DNA of 64,000 bases, taken from contig NW_005200507.1 of NCBI RefSeq assembly GCF_000372725.1, positions 401,328-465,327 on the forward strand, in the 5' to 3' direction. The translations under genes and the position numbers were made by a program. Below the pieces are notes generated by a model. The model saw only the letters and a list, made by a program, of their open reading frames with translations. It was not told the origin of the DNA and did no database searches. Shown here piece by piece: positions 30,486 to 40,642 of the stretch; position 1 is the first letter of the stretch; each line of letters starts with the position of its first letter. The DNA comes from Emiliania huxleyi CCMP1516. Taxonomy: Eukaryota; Haptophyta; Isochrysidales; Noelaerhabdaceae.

Positions 30486-31550
30486 GCGAGCGAGCGAGCG
30501 AGCGAGAGAGAGAGAGTGAGAGTGAGAGAGAGAGAGAGGGGGGGGAGGTAGCGGGCTCTGACGTATGAATGGCGAGGAGTGGTGTGGCACGGCGCACGGT
30601 GGGAGGAGGAGGATCCCAAGGAAGTTGATCCCAAGGAAGTTGCTCAGAACGGCGGAACTTTCATAGTAATACAGCAAGTGAAGTCGAGTATGATACTCCA
30701 TGACAGCCGATACCGCGCACAGCAGTTCTCTTTTGGCACGCTTGTGGAGCTCACACACCTATTGTGCGCTCGCAGTAGCGATTGTTTTGTTTTTGCGATT
30801 GGTCGAAAGAAAGAAAGAAAACAGAGAAGCCAAGGCAGAAAAGAAATGAAAGAAAACAGACAACCCAAGGAGGGTTAGAAAGAAAGAAAGAAAACAGACA
30901 ACCCAAGGGAGGGATGGGAGGACGGCACGCCGCCACCACACAGGGATTTTAACCGCCTCTTCCTATCTCTCTTCGCAGTCTCTCGCCGATTCTCGCTGCA
31001 ACCTTCGTGCCACCTCGCCAAGGAGGGTTGGTATTGGCACGACAAGTTAGCGGAAATTCTAAATAGAGGCACAAACAGCTCGCGGGCGCCGCTGGCGGGC
31101 CCCTTGCGCGGCTCACGCTCGAGGCCGTTTGTGCGCTCTTAGCTCGGCCGCCGAATGGCCGAGTTCGTCATCGCGCGCTACGACGAGCCGCTCGGCTGGC
31201 TCTCTGAGCTCGAGCCGGCGGCGGTCACCGTCTACAACAAGGGCGACGGCCCGTGCGGCGGCGGCGGCGCTCGCTTTGCCGAGGTGCGCTGCCCCAATGT
31301 GGGCCGCGAGGGCGAGGCGTACCTGCGCCACATCCTCGACCGCTACGAAAGCCTGCCGACCGTCACGGTCTTTGCGCAGGCCGACATCACCGACCACCTC
31401 GCCGCCTGGACCGCCTTCGGAACCCGGTGGGGCGGCGCCCGCTTCCGCACCAAGGGCGACTTTTTGCGCCACCTCGCCGCGCAGGCCGCCGCAGAGGGCA
31501 TTTCCGAGCCGACCGAGGTGTTTCCGTGCGACACTTCGGACCACAACTGG
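30382..31550 (+). repeat. right copy of the 1.2-kb inverted duplication
   Basis: Reverse-complement partner of 13963-15148. It includes a GA/GAGC microsatellite (30409-30540), the shared region with GAAAGAAAGAAAACAGACAA, and the first 396 bp of the DUF3431 coding sequence. Homology stops sharply after CCACAACTGG at 31550. Confidence 0.9.
30409..30541. repeat. GA / GAGC microsatellite
   Basis: (GA)n to about 30474, then (GAGC)n, then GA/GTGA and a G run. It is the reverse-complement counterpart of the tract near 15000, about 17 bp shorter between the shared flanks. Confidence 0.9.
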
Positions 31551-31703
31551 CCAGTTCCAATAGGAGCGAGGCCTCTTCCGTTGGGGGACCGAGTACATAG
31601 GAAACGAGGGTTCCCCGGTTTGTCACGCGCGAGCACGAGCGTGACACTGCACTTGGCGGGTTGGCGCCGAGCGCCCGCGGCTCAGACCTTGTGCAAGCCG
31701 TAG
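31155..31703 (+). pseudogene. truncated duplicate of the DUF3431 gene
   Basis: The first 132 codons match the intact gene at 14358 to near identity (FVIARYDEPLGWL through FPCDTSDHNW). The sequence then changes abruptly to unrelated codons for about 50 residues before a stop. It retains the conserved NVGREGEAYL and TVFAQAD parts of DUF3431 but lacks the rest of the domain and the whole C-terminal half. Its upstream region is duplicated too, so it may still be transcribed. Confidence 0.8.
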
Positions 31704-31941
31704 GGGGCTGCAGAAGGCGTCTGCAGCCGGGACAACCCGCCCCCCCAGCCGAGGCCGGTCGAAGCCCACTTGGCAGCAGTGGTGAGGCGCAGTAAGAAAG
31801 AAAGAAAAAGAAGAAAGCAGACCACCCAAGTGACTGTGATCCTGTGTGAGCTCTGTGTCTTGGTTTGCCAAGAACATACCTAAAACCCAAGTGAATTGGC
31901 CGTTTTTCTTCAACCTTTTGGCCGCCCGACAGCGCGCTGGC

Positions 31942-33522
31942 ATGTCGGACCCGGCGCCAAAAGGGCTGATTCTCGTCGGCGGTCTCGGCACGCAGCTGCG
32001 GCCACTCACGCTCTCCAAACCGAAAGCGCTCATCGAGTTTGGAAACAAGCCGCTGCTGCTGCACTTCATCGAGGCGCTCGTGCGCGCCGGCGTGAATGAG
32101 GTGGTGCTCGCCATCAACTACCGCGCGGAGATCATGCGAGGCTTTCTCGATGAGTACCAGGTCCAGCGCCTCGCCCCGCAGTCCGCTGCGCCCGCCTTTT
32201 GACTCCGGCGCTGCTCTCGCAGGACCGCTTCGGCATCCAGATCACGTGCATGCAGGAGGACGAGCCGCTCGGCACGGCCGGGCCGATCGCGCTGGCGCAC
32301 GAGCGCGGCCTGCTCGGCGACAGCGAGCCTTTCTTCGTCATCAACTGCGACGTCGCCTGCGACTTCAACCTTCGCTCGCTCTACACGCTGCACAAGGAGC
32401 AGCGCGCCCGCCCGGGGCCCGCCACTCTCGCCCGGGGCCCCAACGCTGCACCCGCCCCGCACCCGCCCCGCAGGCGCACGGCAAGTTGGGCACCATCATG
32501 GTGACGAGAGTCGACCAGCCGGCAAAGTACGGAAAGTCGGTCGTGCAGGCGCACACCACGGGCCTGATTGAGCGCTTCGTCGAGCACGGCCGCACCTTCG
32601 CCGGCGCCGCCCGAGTGCCTGCCCGCCCGCTGCTCGCGCCGCGTGCCTCAGCGCCGGTGCGCCGCTCGCAGGCGACCTGATCAACGCGGGCGTCTACATC
32701 TTCTCGCCCTCCCTTGTCGAGCGGCTGCGGGTCGTGAGGGCGGTGTCGATGGAGCGCGAGGTGCTGCCGCAGCTCGCGTCGGAGCAGCAGCTCTACTCGA
32801 TGGCCCTCGAGGGCTACTGGATGAACGTCAAGCAGCCGCGCGACTTCCTGCAGGACCCCCCCCTCGCCCCCTCCCCTCGCCCCCTCCCCTGCCCCCTCCC
32901 CTCGCCCCTGCCCTGCCCCCGCTGGCGCGTCAGCCCGCCCCGCCGCCCTCGCGCAGGGCCACGCCCTCTACCTGCAGTACCTCTCCCGCGTCGCAGCGGA
33001 CCAGCTCACCGGCGCAGCCTGCTCCCAGCTCCACGGAGGCACTGAGGTCCAGGGCTCGGTGCTGGTCGACAAGAGCGCGCAGATCGGCGCCAACTGCCTC
33101 ATTGGGCCAGACGTCTCGGTCGGGCCCGGCTGCGTCGTCGAGGAGGGCGTGCGGCTGGCGCGGTGCATCTTGCTGCGAAACGCACCCACCCGGCCGCCGC
33201 GGCCGCCCGCCTCCTCCGCCTCCTCACGCAGCGGCGCGCGCGAGGCTGTAGGTGCGGGTCGCGGCGCACTCGACGGTGCTCGACTCGATCCTCGGGTGGG
33301 AGTCGTCCGTCGGCTGCTGGACCCGCATCGAGGGCGCCGCCTCGCCCGGGGCGGCGTCTCGCGGCCCGCCCCGCCGCCCGAGGGTGGCTCTCTGCGGCGT
33401 TAGGCGTGACGGTGCTCGGCGAGGACGTGCATGTGGGCGGCGAGATCTTCATCAACGGCGGCCTCGTGTTGCCGCACAAGCGAATCAAAGAGTCCATCAG
33501 CGAGCCGCAGATCATTTTGTGA
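31942..33522 (+). CDS. GMPPB: mannose-1-phosphate guanylyltransferase (GDP-mannose pyrophosphorylase)
   Basis: Cytosolic enzyme making GDP-mannose from mannose-1-phosphate and GTP for glycosylation. Seven exons by phase-consistent joins: 31942-32160, 32223-32405, 32474-32603, 32672-32853, 32957-33181, 33252-33333, 33404-33522; 379 residues. Seen: the nucleotidyltransferase signature [20 protein letters not shown] with [12 protein letters not shown], metal-binding [53 protein letters not shown], then the left-handed beta-helix [20 protein letters not shown] and the family-typical C-terminus [40 protein letters not shown]. Introns 2, 3, 5 and 6 start with GC; intron 4 appears to start with GA. 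The usual G-T-R in the signature is G-T-Q. Confidence 0.88.
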
Positions 33523-33740
33523 CGCGCCTAGTACTTGAGAGGCGAGGGCCCCGGGGGCGCACTAGCGCTGCGGCCGTGGCTTCGGCCGTGGTGGTGGGTG
33601 TGCGTGTGGCGCCAAGGTTTTGTGCTTTGTTGGTACGTCTCGGCGGGGTGGGACGCGGTCGCTCACGTTTCCTCCGGGCACAGGAGAAAAGAATATCTCC
33701 ACATACTCTAAAAGTTGTGGGGACGCGCGCTCACCTGAGG

Positions 33741-34706
33741 ATGGAATCGACGCGAGGGCGTGGGTTGTTGAACAAGGTGAACAAGAAGGACTTTGTGCGG
33801 GCTGCAATGCGCCGCTCCGGCCTCAACAGGACCGGATTCTGCATGCGACACGACTGCAGCCGGAAGGACGACCTCGGGCGGCCCAACAACTGCTGCCCCG
33901 CAGCCTCTCCCTGCAAGCTAGCGCCGGGGGCGACGCACCATCTCCTCTTTGTGCACGTTGAAAAGACCGGCGGATCGTCAGTCGAATGCGCGACGCAAGA
34001 GTGGGCGCGCGCGGGCTACTGGACCAACATGGGGCACGTCGGCACCGACGGCCGAGGGGACGTGGCACTGCGGGCCTGCCGCCGCCGGTGCGAAGAGGCA
34101 GGCGTGCCCACAGCTGTCGTGATTAGCGTCCGAGATCCGTACGCCTACTGGCAGTCCGTGCTTCGCTATGCCTGGAGAATGGCGGGGACGCGCCTCTCCG
34201 CCACCTTCAATGCGCTCTCCAACGAGTTCCAACGCTCTGCACGCGTGAGCCGGAGCCAGGCCGGCGTCCTCGCAACGCTGCCTCGGCTGCTATCCTGGGT
34301 GGAGGGCACGCCGCTGGCTGCCACGTGCAGCGCCAACTTCTCGCGCTGCCTCTCGCTGAGCGGACGCATCAAGCGCGCGTGCGGTGGCTCCGCCTCGGGC
34401 TGCGCTGCAGACTTCACCTTGCACACCGAGTCGCTGGCGCGGGACTGGGCTGCGCTCGCGGCGCGCTACGGCTTGCCCCGCCTACCCCTCCCGCACGTCG
34501 AGCCCGGCTCGGGCTACAGCAAGCGCAAGAGCTGCCACTGCAGCGGCCGATGCGACCCGCAGTGGTGGAGGCGGGATGGCGGGTTTGGGTGCACGGATGC
34601 GCCACGCGGGCCTGCCCTCGACTTCACGCCCGACGCGCGCGCGATCGTGGGCCGGCTCGAGCGGGAGGTTTTTGACACGTTCCACTACCCTCTAGTCGCC
34701 CGATAG
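33741..34706 (+). CDS. sulfotransferase-like protein
   Basis: Probable PAPS-dependent sulfotransferase. 321 residues from ATG at 33741, single exon. Seen: the 5'-phosphosulfate loop FVHVEKTGGSSVE near residue 73, a following Trp-rich segment, and the 3'-phosphate motif VVISVRDPYAYWQSVLRYAW near 135. Ten or more Cys in the N- and C-terminal parts (CMRHDCSRKDDLGRPNNCC, KSCHCSGRCDPQWW, FGCTD) suggest a disulfide-rich secreted or Golgi-lumenal protein, although no signal peptide is visible from this ATG, so a 5' exon may be missing. The final FDTFHYPLV is typical of the fold's end. AATAAA follows 31 bp after the stop. Confidence 0.75.
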   Translation: MESTRGRGLLNKVNKKDFVRAAMRRSGLNRTGFCMRHDCSRKDDLGRPNNCCPAASPCKLAPGATHHLLFVHVEKTGGSSVECATQEWARAGYWTNMGHVGTDGRGDVALRACRRRCEEAGVPTAVVISVRDPYAYWQSVLRYAWRMAGTRLSATFNALSNEFQRSARVSRSQAGVLATLPRLLSWVEGTPLAATCSANFSRCLSLSGRIKRACGGSASGCAADFTLHTESLARDWAALAARYGLPRLPLPHVEPGSGYSKRKSCHCSGRCDPQWWRRDGGFGCTDAPRGPALDFTPDARAIVGRLEREVFDTFHYPLVAR

Positions 34707-34736
34707 CAAATGTTTCCCTCTTTTATTTTTCAGATC

Positions 34737-34742
34737 AATAAA
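34737..34742 (+). promoter_or_regulatory. AATAAA polyadenylation signal
   Basis: Canonical hexamer about 31 bp after the sulfotransferase stop, preceded by a TTTTATTTTT U-rich tract. Confidence 0.55.
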
Positions 34743-35064
34743 GAGTTTGTGTTTACGGCGAATTACGGCCGCACAAAGACCAAAGTCCAAAGAAAAAAAG
34801 CCCAGCGGCAAGGGCGGGATGGGAGAACGGCACAGCTCAGATCGCACGATCGCACCACTACTGTAGATTTTGGGTGAGCTCTGCCGACGACGGGCCAACC
34901 AACAAGATGTACCCGCCAACTGACACACCGACGCGCGACGACCCCCTCCACACCACCTCGCCCAGGGATGCACAGAAGGTCGATAAGAAAAAGAGCCCAG
35001 GACCTAGCTTCCTCAAAATTCTTTTTCTCGACGCGCGAGCGAGCCGCTGCGACGGCTGCTGCCC
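34743..35064. other. intergenic region 5' of C2CD5
   Basis: No gene seen. It includes an A-rich stretch (AAAGAAAAAAAGCCC) and short frames only. It is the probable promoter and 5' UTR of the next gene. Confidence 0.4.
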
Positions 35065-38000
35065 ATGCCGGCCGTGATAAAGATTCGCGTCTGCTCCGCG
35101 CGCAATCTGCCGGTGATGGATCGGACGACGGAACTCACCGACGCGTACATCACGCTGCAATTTGCCGATGCGCCGCAGCTCCGCACGCACGTCGCCCGCC
35201 GCACGCTCAACCCGCTGTGGAACCGCGAGTTTCGGATCGAGGTGGCTGATGACAACGAGCTGCAGGACCACCCGTTGCAGATCCGCTGCTGGGACAAGGA
35301 TATCATGTCCTCGGACGATGAGATTGGCGCGGTGACGGTCGACCTCAACCCGCTGCTGCTGCAGCCGACGCAGCTCTCGGGATGGTACCCGCTCTACGAC
35401 ACGCTCCGCGGCTTCTGCGGTGAGCTGTCGCTCGTGATCAAGATGGACTTCATCGGCGACGTGAACCCCTTCAAGGAGAGCGGCGCCGGCGTCCAGTTCT
35501 TCTCGCTCGCCGCGCCGCCCGCCGGGATGCGACTCGCCTCGGTGCAGGGCTTGGTGGAGGAGCTAATCTCCGCGCCCGACCCGGAGCACCACTGGGTCGA
35601 CTCGTTCCGGACGGCGCGCCTCTCCAACGAGCGCCGCCAGCTCCTGCTAGCCGAGCTGTCGGGCAAGTTGCGCCGGCAGATGGGCTCAAAGGTGCTCGAG
35701 GCGGGCGGCAACGCCGTCCTCTCCTTCTGCATCACCCTCGACCTCGAGGGCGAGCAGTCGGGCGCCATCGTCGCCAGGGGGCTCGGCACCTCCGTCAAGC
35801 TGCGCCCGGCCGCCTCCGCCGCCACGCTCGAGCCGCCCCTCTCTCCCGACCCATACCTCAGCTCCGCCGCCGCTGCAGCCGCCGCCGTGCCGCCGTCTGC
35901 CGCCTCGCCCAGCAGCACCATCTCTCGGCAAAGCTCGTGCACGTGGAGGCAGCACCTGTGGGGCGGGGTGCCGCCGCCGATCACGGCACCCGCCAACGTC
36001 GCCGCCCTTGCAGCCGCCGCCACGGCCGCCGCCCTGCCGCCGCTCCCGCCGCCAGCCTTGCGGGTCGACTCGCGGCCACACCTGTCGGCTGGCAGCGGCG
36101 GCGGCCAGTCGTCGCCGCTCCACCTGCGCTCGTCTCCGCAGCCGCGCATGCCCTCACTCCCCTCGCCGCCCTCGAGCTGGCCCTCGGCCGGCCTCGAGGC
36201 GCGAGGCAAGCCGCCCGCCGCAGAGGGCGACGAGGAGAGGGGCGAGGGAGGCGGCTCCTCGCGCCGGACGGGCCGGCAGCGCTCGCGCGCCGTGTCGGAG
36301 GTTGCCCTGCTCACGATGGGCTCCTTCCCGCAGCACGTGCCCGTCCGGATCGGCGGCGTCGTCTCTGCGCGCTCGGTCAAGCTCCTCCTCTCCTCGTCGC
36401 AGGCGGCGCAGGTGGCGCGGGACGGCTGGTGGTCCGACCTGCGCGGCGAGATCCGGGCGCACGCTCGCTCCCTCTCGTGCTCGGCCGTGATCGGCTACCG
36501 AGAATCCGTCCGCTCCCCGCCCCTGGCCCAGCTCGCCCTCCCCTCCCGCCACCCACCACCATCTCCCCCGCAACCCCCTCATACCGGCCCTCACCCTCCC
36601 CCCCCTCCCCCCCCGACAGGTCTCCTTCCACGACGAGCTCGCCATCCTGTCCGCCTCGGGAACCGCGGTGCGGATGCACCTCCCGGACGACTTCTCGCGC
36701 CGGAGGAGGCCGCCGCCGACGGTGTGCACGCTCGGGCACACTCCGTACGCGCCGACGGAGCCGCCCTTCCCGACGCGCATGCAGCCGTGCGGCCTGTGCG
36801 GCCGCAAGTACACGGGCGGAGGGCCGATGCTCGCCGCCGCCGAGGGCACGTCCAGGACGCGTCCACGGCCCGTCCCGTAGGCACGTGCCGGAGCTGCTGC
36901 TCGCCACCGTCGACCGCCCTCCCTGGCTGCCCGCCCTCGGCGAGCCGTGCGTGATCCAGGCGCGCGTCTGCCGCCAGAAGAAGCGGCAGCAAGGCGAGGC
37001 GCACGCGGCGGCAGTCTCGCAGGCCCTCCCCTTCCTCGAGTACGACCTGCACCGGCAGCTGCAGTACAAGCTGCAGATCCAGGGCAAGAACGCCCTCTTC
37101 GGTTTGCGCGTGACGGTCGACGTCGGCGAGACGTTGCTTCTCGCCGTGGCAGAGGCGACCGGCCTCTGCCTCCCACTGCTGCCTCCCGCGAGACCCCTCT
37201 CCATCCGGCGAAACATCGACGTGCTCGACGACGAGGACCGCTACCTCGTGCAATTGCAGCGCCAGATCGAGGCCGCGTCGCTCGCCTCCGCTGCCGCCCA
37301 CGCGCCGCCGCCCTCGCCCCATGCCAGCGGCGGCGGCATGCAGCCAGCCGGCGCGATGCTGCCACAGGACCGGGCGACGCAGGCGGGGCACGAGCGGCGG
37401 GTGCGCTCGCCGCCAGGCACGCCGAGCGGGGACAAGGCGAGCGGGGGGCGCGGCCCGGCCGACGGGCGCTTCGGCGAGCGCGCCTCCCGCGAGAGCCGAT
37501 CCTCCTCCTCTGAGGACGAGGCCGACGGGCGGTACACCGGCGGCTGGCGCGGCTACGGCGCCGACGGGCTCGGCTCGAAGCCGGCGTTTGTGGTGGACGT
37601 GGACGACGAGATGGACGAGGACATGATGGCGGTGCTGCTCGACCCGCCGCTGCCGGGCGACCCGACCCTCCTCGCCTCCGAGGCCGAGCTCGCCGACGCC
37701 ATCGCGCCGCTCGAGATGCGCGGCATCGCGCCGGAGCGAGCGACGCTCCTCTCGCTCGTGAGGAGGGTGAGGCTCGACGTCGCCAACGTGGCGCCCAACC
37801 AGCTGAACCAGCAGTTCTCGCGCGCCATCCACGAGCTCGACGCCGCGCTCGCCATCAAGGTGCGCCGGCTGGGCCCCTCCCTCGTGTACAAGGCGACGAC
37901 CAAGGTTGCGCAGCCCGAGGAGCACGAGGTCGAGCTGCAGCTCACCGCCCACGCGCTGCGGTACGCGCCGCCCGCCGAGGCGGACATGCCCGCCAAGGTG

Positions 38001-38693
38001 GCCCACTCCGGCGAGGCCGCGCCGGTCGCCGAGCCGGAGGAGCGGGACGCCGGCGCGAAGCCGACCGAGGCGCCGCCGCAAGAGCGGCCCGCGGAGGCTG
38101 CCGACCCCGTGTCGCTCGCGCCGCCACCCGTAAGGGTCTCGGTGGAGAAGGAGGCGGCGTGCGAGGTGGCGCCAGAATCGGGCGCGCAGCCGCTGGCTGC
38201 GGTGGAGGTGCCGCCAGTTCCGATGGGCGCGGCGGCGGCGGCGGCGGCGGCGGCGACAACCAGTTCCACGCGCTCCTCCTCGAGCAATGTGAGCGGCGGA
38301 GTTGTCGGGCACGGAGCCAGCGCGAGCGGTGGAGGCAGGCAGAGCGGCGACGAGGTTGTGCTCGTGCCCCTCTCCTTTGTGCCTGGCTGCGCGACCGTCG
38401 GCGTGCTCGGCCCACTGTCGCTGCACCTGATCAAGGAGACGTGGTCGTTGCGCGAGGAGGGCGGAGTCGGCAACTTTTGCCACGCCTTCGTCGCCGAAGC
38501 ACAGGAGCTTGCGCGCGCACACATTGGCGCGCGGGGCGGGAACGCCGCCCTCCACTTCGCAGCGGAGCTCAACCTGACCGTGCACGAGCCAAAGAAGGAC
38601 CACGCGTACGCACTCATCCACTGCCATGCAGACGCGGCGCTCGTCCGATCGCTCGCTGAGTACCGCACATGGCCGAGTGGCGCACAGTCTTAG
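35065..38693 (+). CDS. C2CD5: C2 domain-containing protein 5 (C2CD5/CDP138)
   Basis: Calcium/phospholipid-binding trafficking protein; in animals it couples Akt signalling to GLUT4 vesicle fusion. Three exons: 35065-36507, 36620-36822, 36881-38693; intron 1 GT-AG (112 bp), intron 2 GC-AG (58 bp). 1152 residues. The N-terminal C2 domain has LPVMDRTTELTDAYITLQFA and LQIRCWDKDIMSSDDEIG with the calcium-loop Asp residues, then SGWYPLYDTLRG. Conserved downstream blocks: GLVEELISAPDPEHHWVDS, RMGSKVLEAGGNAVLSF-type and DLEGEQSG segments, a Cys zinc-like loop (PCGLCGRKY), VIQARVCRQKKR, PLLPP, and the C-terminal PLSFVPGCATVGVLGPLSLH with ETWSLREEGGVGNFCHAFVA and ARGGNAALHF. The order follows animal C2CD5 throughout. 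Low-complexity linkers account for the extra length. Confidence 0.88.
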
Positions 38694-39168
38694 GTAACAC
38701 GACTCGCATGAGAGAGAAGACTGTAAGTGAAAAAGTTATGCAAGGAGGCTGCGCGCGCACCCTCTTGCCTCTAGAGGACAGCGGGTGCCGGGTGCGCACC
38801 GCAGAGGCCAGAGCGCAGTGGCACTCTGGGCCACTGGCCACTGCCCCACTGCCACTGTGCGCACTGGCGGCCCGGCGCTCCAGCGCCAGCCGCCAGGTGC
38901 GAGCCTGCGAGGTGGGGTGCAGCGCGGCCAGGCGGGGTCTCACTTTAAAACTCTCTTTGTCGTCCCCGGTCATGTCCCCGCGGTCGCCGGTCGGGCGCGG
39001 TGTGTGCATGTGCGCAACCGGAACCGCAAGTGCATGTCTTGAGAAAGTCCTGCAAACAGACGGGCTGCGCCTGAGCGTAGCACAGCCGATGTAAATTAAC
39101 AGCCCAAGCATATGTTCCACTTTTTGCTAATCATCTTGGCGAGGATTCGCGAGAGAGCGATGTATTGC
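38694..39168. other. intergenic region between convergent genes
   Basis: No gene seen. A short array of CACTG/CCACTGGCC words lies at 38815-38870. It serves as the 3' flank of C2CD5 and the SHIPPO gene. Confidence 0.45.
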
Positions 39169-40059
39169 CTAACGTGCATTGAGGCTGGCGCTGTAGGTGT
39201 CCTGCTCCAACTGGCTATGAACTGGCGTCCCGGCCACAGCACCGCACGTGGCCAAGTAGTGCAAAACACGGGCTGCGTCGACGGGAAGCACCGAGGGCAC
39301 TCGTGTGCCGCTCCGAGGGTTGGACGCACCAAACGGTGGCCGACGATTCGCACCGAGGGGAAGCGACCGTTGGTCCCATCGCTCGCTGTTGCCTCTCCTC
39401 TTCACCGCCGGCCGGTACGAACCCGGTCCAGGCGATCTGGTGGGAGCGGTGCGACTGCCCAGCAGATCGAACGACGAGCCAAACGCCACGTTGCGTCCGT
39501 AGCGGCGGGGCGCCGCACCACTGGCGGTCTCGTAAGCCCCTGGTCCCGGCGGAGTCTCTGGAGCGTGGACTGGGTTGCCCTGCCAGTCACGCGGTTGCGC
39601 TGCCTTGCGCCGATCCCTGTGTCCATCACGAAGGCGCGCGTTGCTCGGCCAGCAGGCGCCGAGATCGCTGCGGTTCGTCGAACTCATCTGGCTGTCGTAT
39701 TCGCCAGGTCCCGGTGTGTCCGACTGGGATGTTGAGAGGGCTCGCTCCGCCCTGGAGCCAAACGCTGCTGACCCAGGTGATGTGAATCCGAGGTGGCTAC
39801 CCGTGCTGTACGCGCCCGGTCCAGGGGTCAGGGTCGCCGATACCTTTGCGAACCGCGCATTGCTTCCGAAACGCGGCGCATGTGACGCCAAGAGGTGCGA
39901 TGGAGGGCTGTAAGCGCCAGGTCCGGGGACCGCGGCTGCCGACGCATCCGCCGAGAATCGCGGCGCGGTCGTTCCGAACTGGCCGAGCATCGAGGTCCCG
40001 GGCGGGAACCCATAGTGCTGAGGAAGGCGGGCCCCGCTGCCCGCGCTGCGGTCGGGCAT
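39169..40059 (-). CDS. SHIPPO (PGP)-repeat axonemal protein
   Basis: Likely microtubule-associated protein of the flagellar axoneme, of the sperm-tail PG-rich repeat/outer-dense-fibre group. 296 residues from ATG at 40059. At least five repeats centred on PGPGAY-type motifs: VPGPGAYSPPSH, TPGPGAYSTGSH, TPGPGEYDSQM, PPGPGAYETASG and SPGPGSYRPAV, each preceded by a FGS/FGA-containing strand (PRFGSNARF, AAFGSRAER, VAFGSSFDL, PPFGASNPR). Spacing is about 35-55 residues. The frame extends 60 codons upstream of the ATG only through a GA microsatellite, so that extension is excluded. The presence of this family implies a motile flagellate stage. Confidence 0.85.
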   Translation of the reverse strand: MPDRSAGSGARLPQHYGFPPGTSMLGQFGTTAPRFSADASAAAVPGPGAYSPPSHLLASHAPRFGSNARFAKVSATLTPGPGAYSTGSHLGFTSPGSAAFGSRAERALSTSQSDTPGPGEYDSQMSSTNRSDLGACWPSNARLRDGHRDRRKAAQPRDWQGNPVHAPETPPGPGAYETASGAAPRRYGRNVAFGSSFDLLGSRTAPTRSPGPGSYRPAVKRRGNSERWDQRSLPLGANRRPPFGASNPRSGTRVPSVLPVDAARVLHYLATCGAVAGTPVHSQLEQDTYSASLNAR

Positions 40060-40089
40060 TGCCAAGCGGCTGCGACGCGAAACGATGTC

Positions 40090-40090
<1 letters not shown>

Positions 40091-40142
<52 letters not shown>

Positions 40143-40383
40143 TTTTGTTTGTATTTTGAGAGAGAGAGATTTTTATTAACCTTCTTCTTGTGTTTTGTGT
40201 GTGTGAGAGAGAGGTTTTTATTAACCAACAAGAAATCACGACTCTCACAGTGATTTCTTCTTGTGGAGGAGATTTTTAGCAATACCAAACAACTCTAACA
40301 CTCTGTGTGAGAGAGAGATTTTAGCAATGTTTTTGTTTGTGTGTGTGTGTGGTTGTGTGTGAGAGAGAGAGAGTGTGTGTTTC

Positions 40384-40440
<57 letters not shown>

Positions 40441-40442
40441 GA
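40091..40442. repeat. GA and GT microsatellite cluster
   Basis: (GA)n at 40091-40140, smaller GAGAGAGA blocks near 40158, 40205, 40305 and 40360, and (GT)n at 40385-40440. TTTTTATTAACC occurs twice at 40170 and 40215. It lies between the divergent SHIPPO and membrane-protein genes. Confidence 0.9.
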
Positions 40443-40642
40443 GGTGTGTGCGATGGTGCTGTTGATATTTTTTGTTCGGTAATTCACAAAAAGAAACAAA
40501 TCCCGCTTCCCGCCTTGTTTTGGCTGTCCACAAACAAGGTCTTCGGGTCAGCGAGAGTCCTGCTCTAGCCGACTCACGTGCTCAGCCGTCTCGGTGCGGC
40601 TTTCCTCACATCAACTTTGTCGGGCATCCACACACCCTGCTG

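Noticed and set aside
33252..33740. N-terminal extension of the sulfotransferase frame back into the pyrophosphorylase exons
   Set aside because: 163 extra codons read the pyrophosphorylase exon 6-7 region and its UTR in a different reading context; ATG 33741 is a better start.
36591..38627. 678-codon minus-strand frame opposite C2CD5
   Set aside because: Arg/Gly-rich shadow with no motif; the + strand matches C2CD5 across the same stretch.
40385..40440. Simple repeats considered as a CRISPR array or telomere
   Set aside because: Dinucleotide repeat without spacers; no telomeric TTAGGG tandem array was found (the TTAGGGAC words in 62745-62795 belong to the foldback element).
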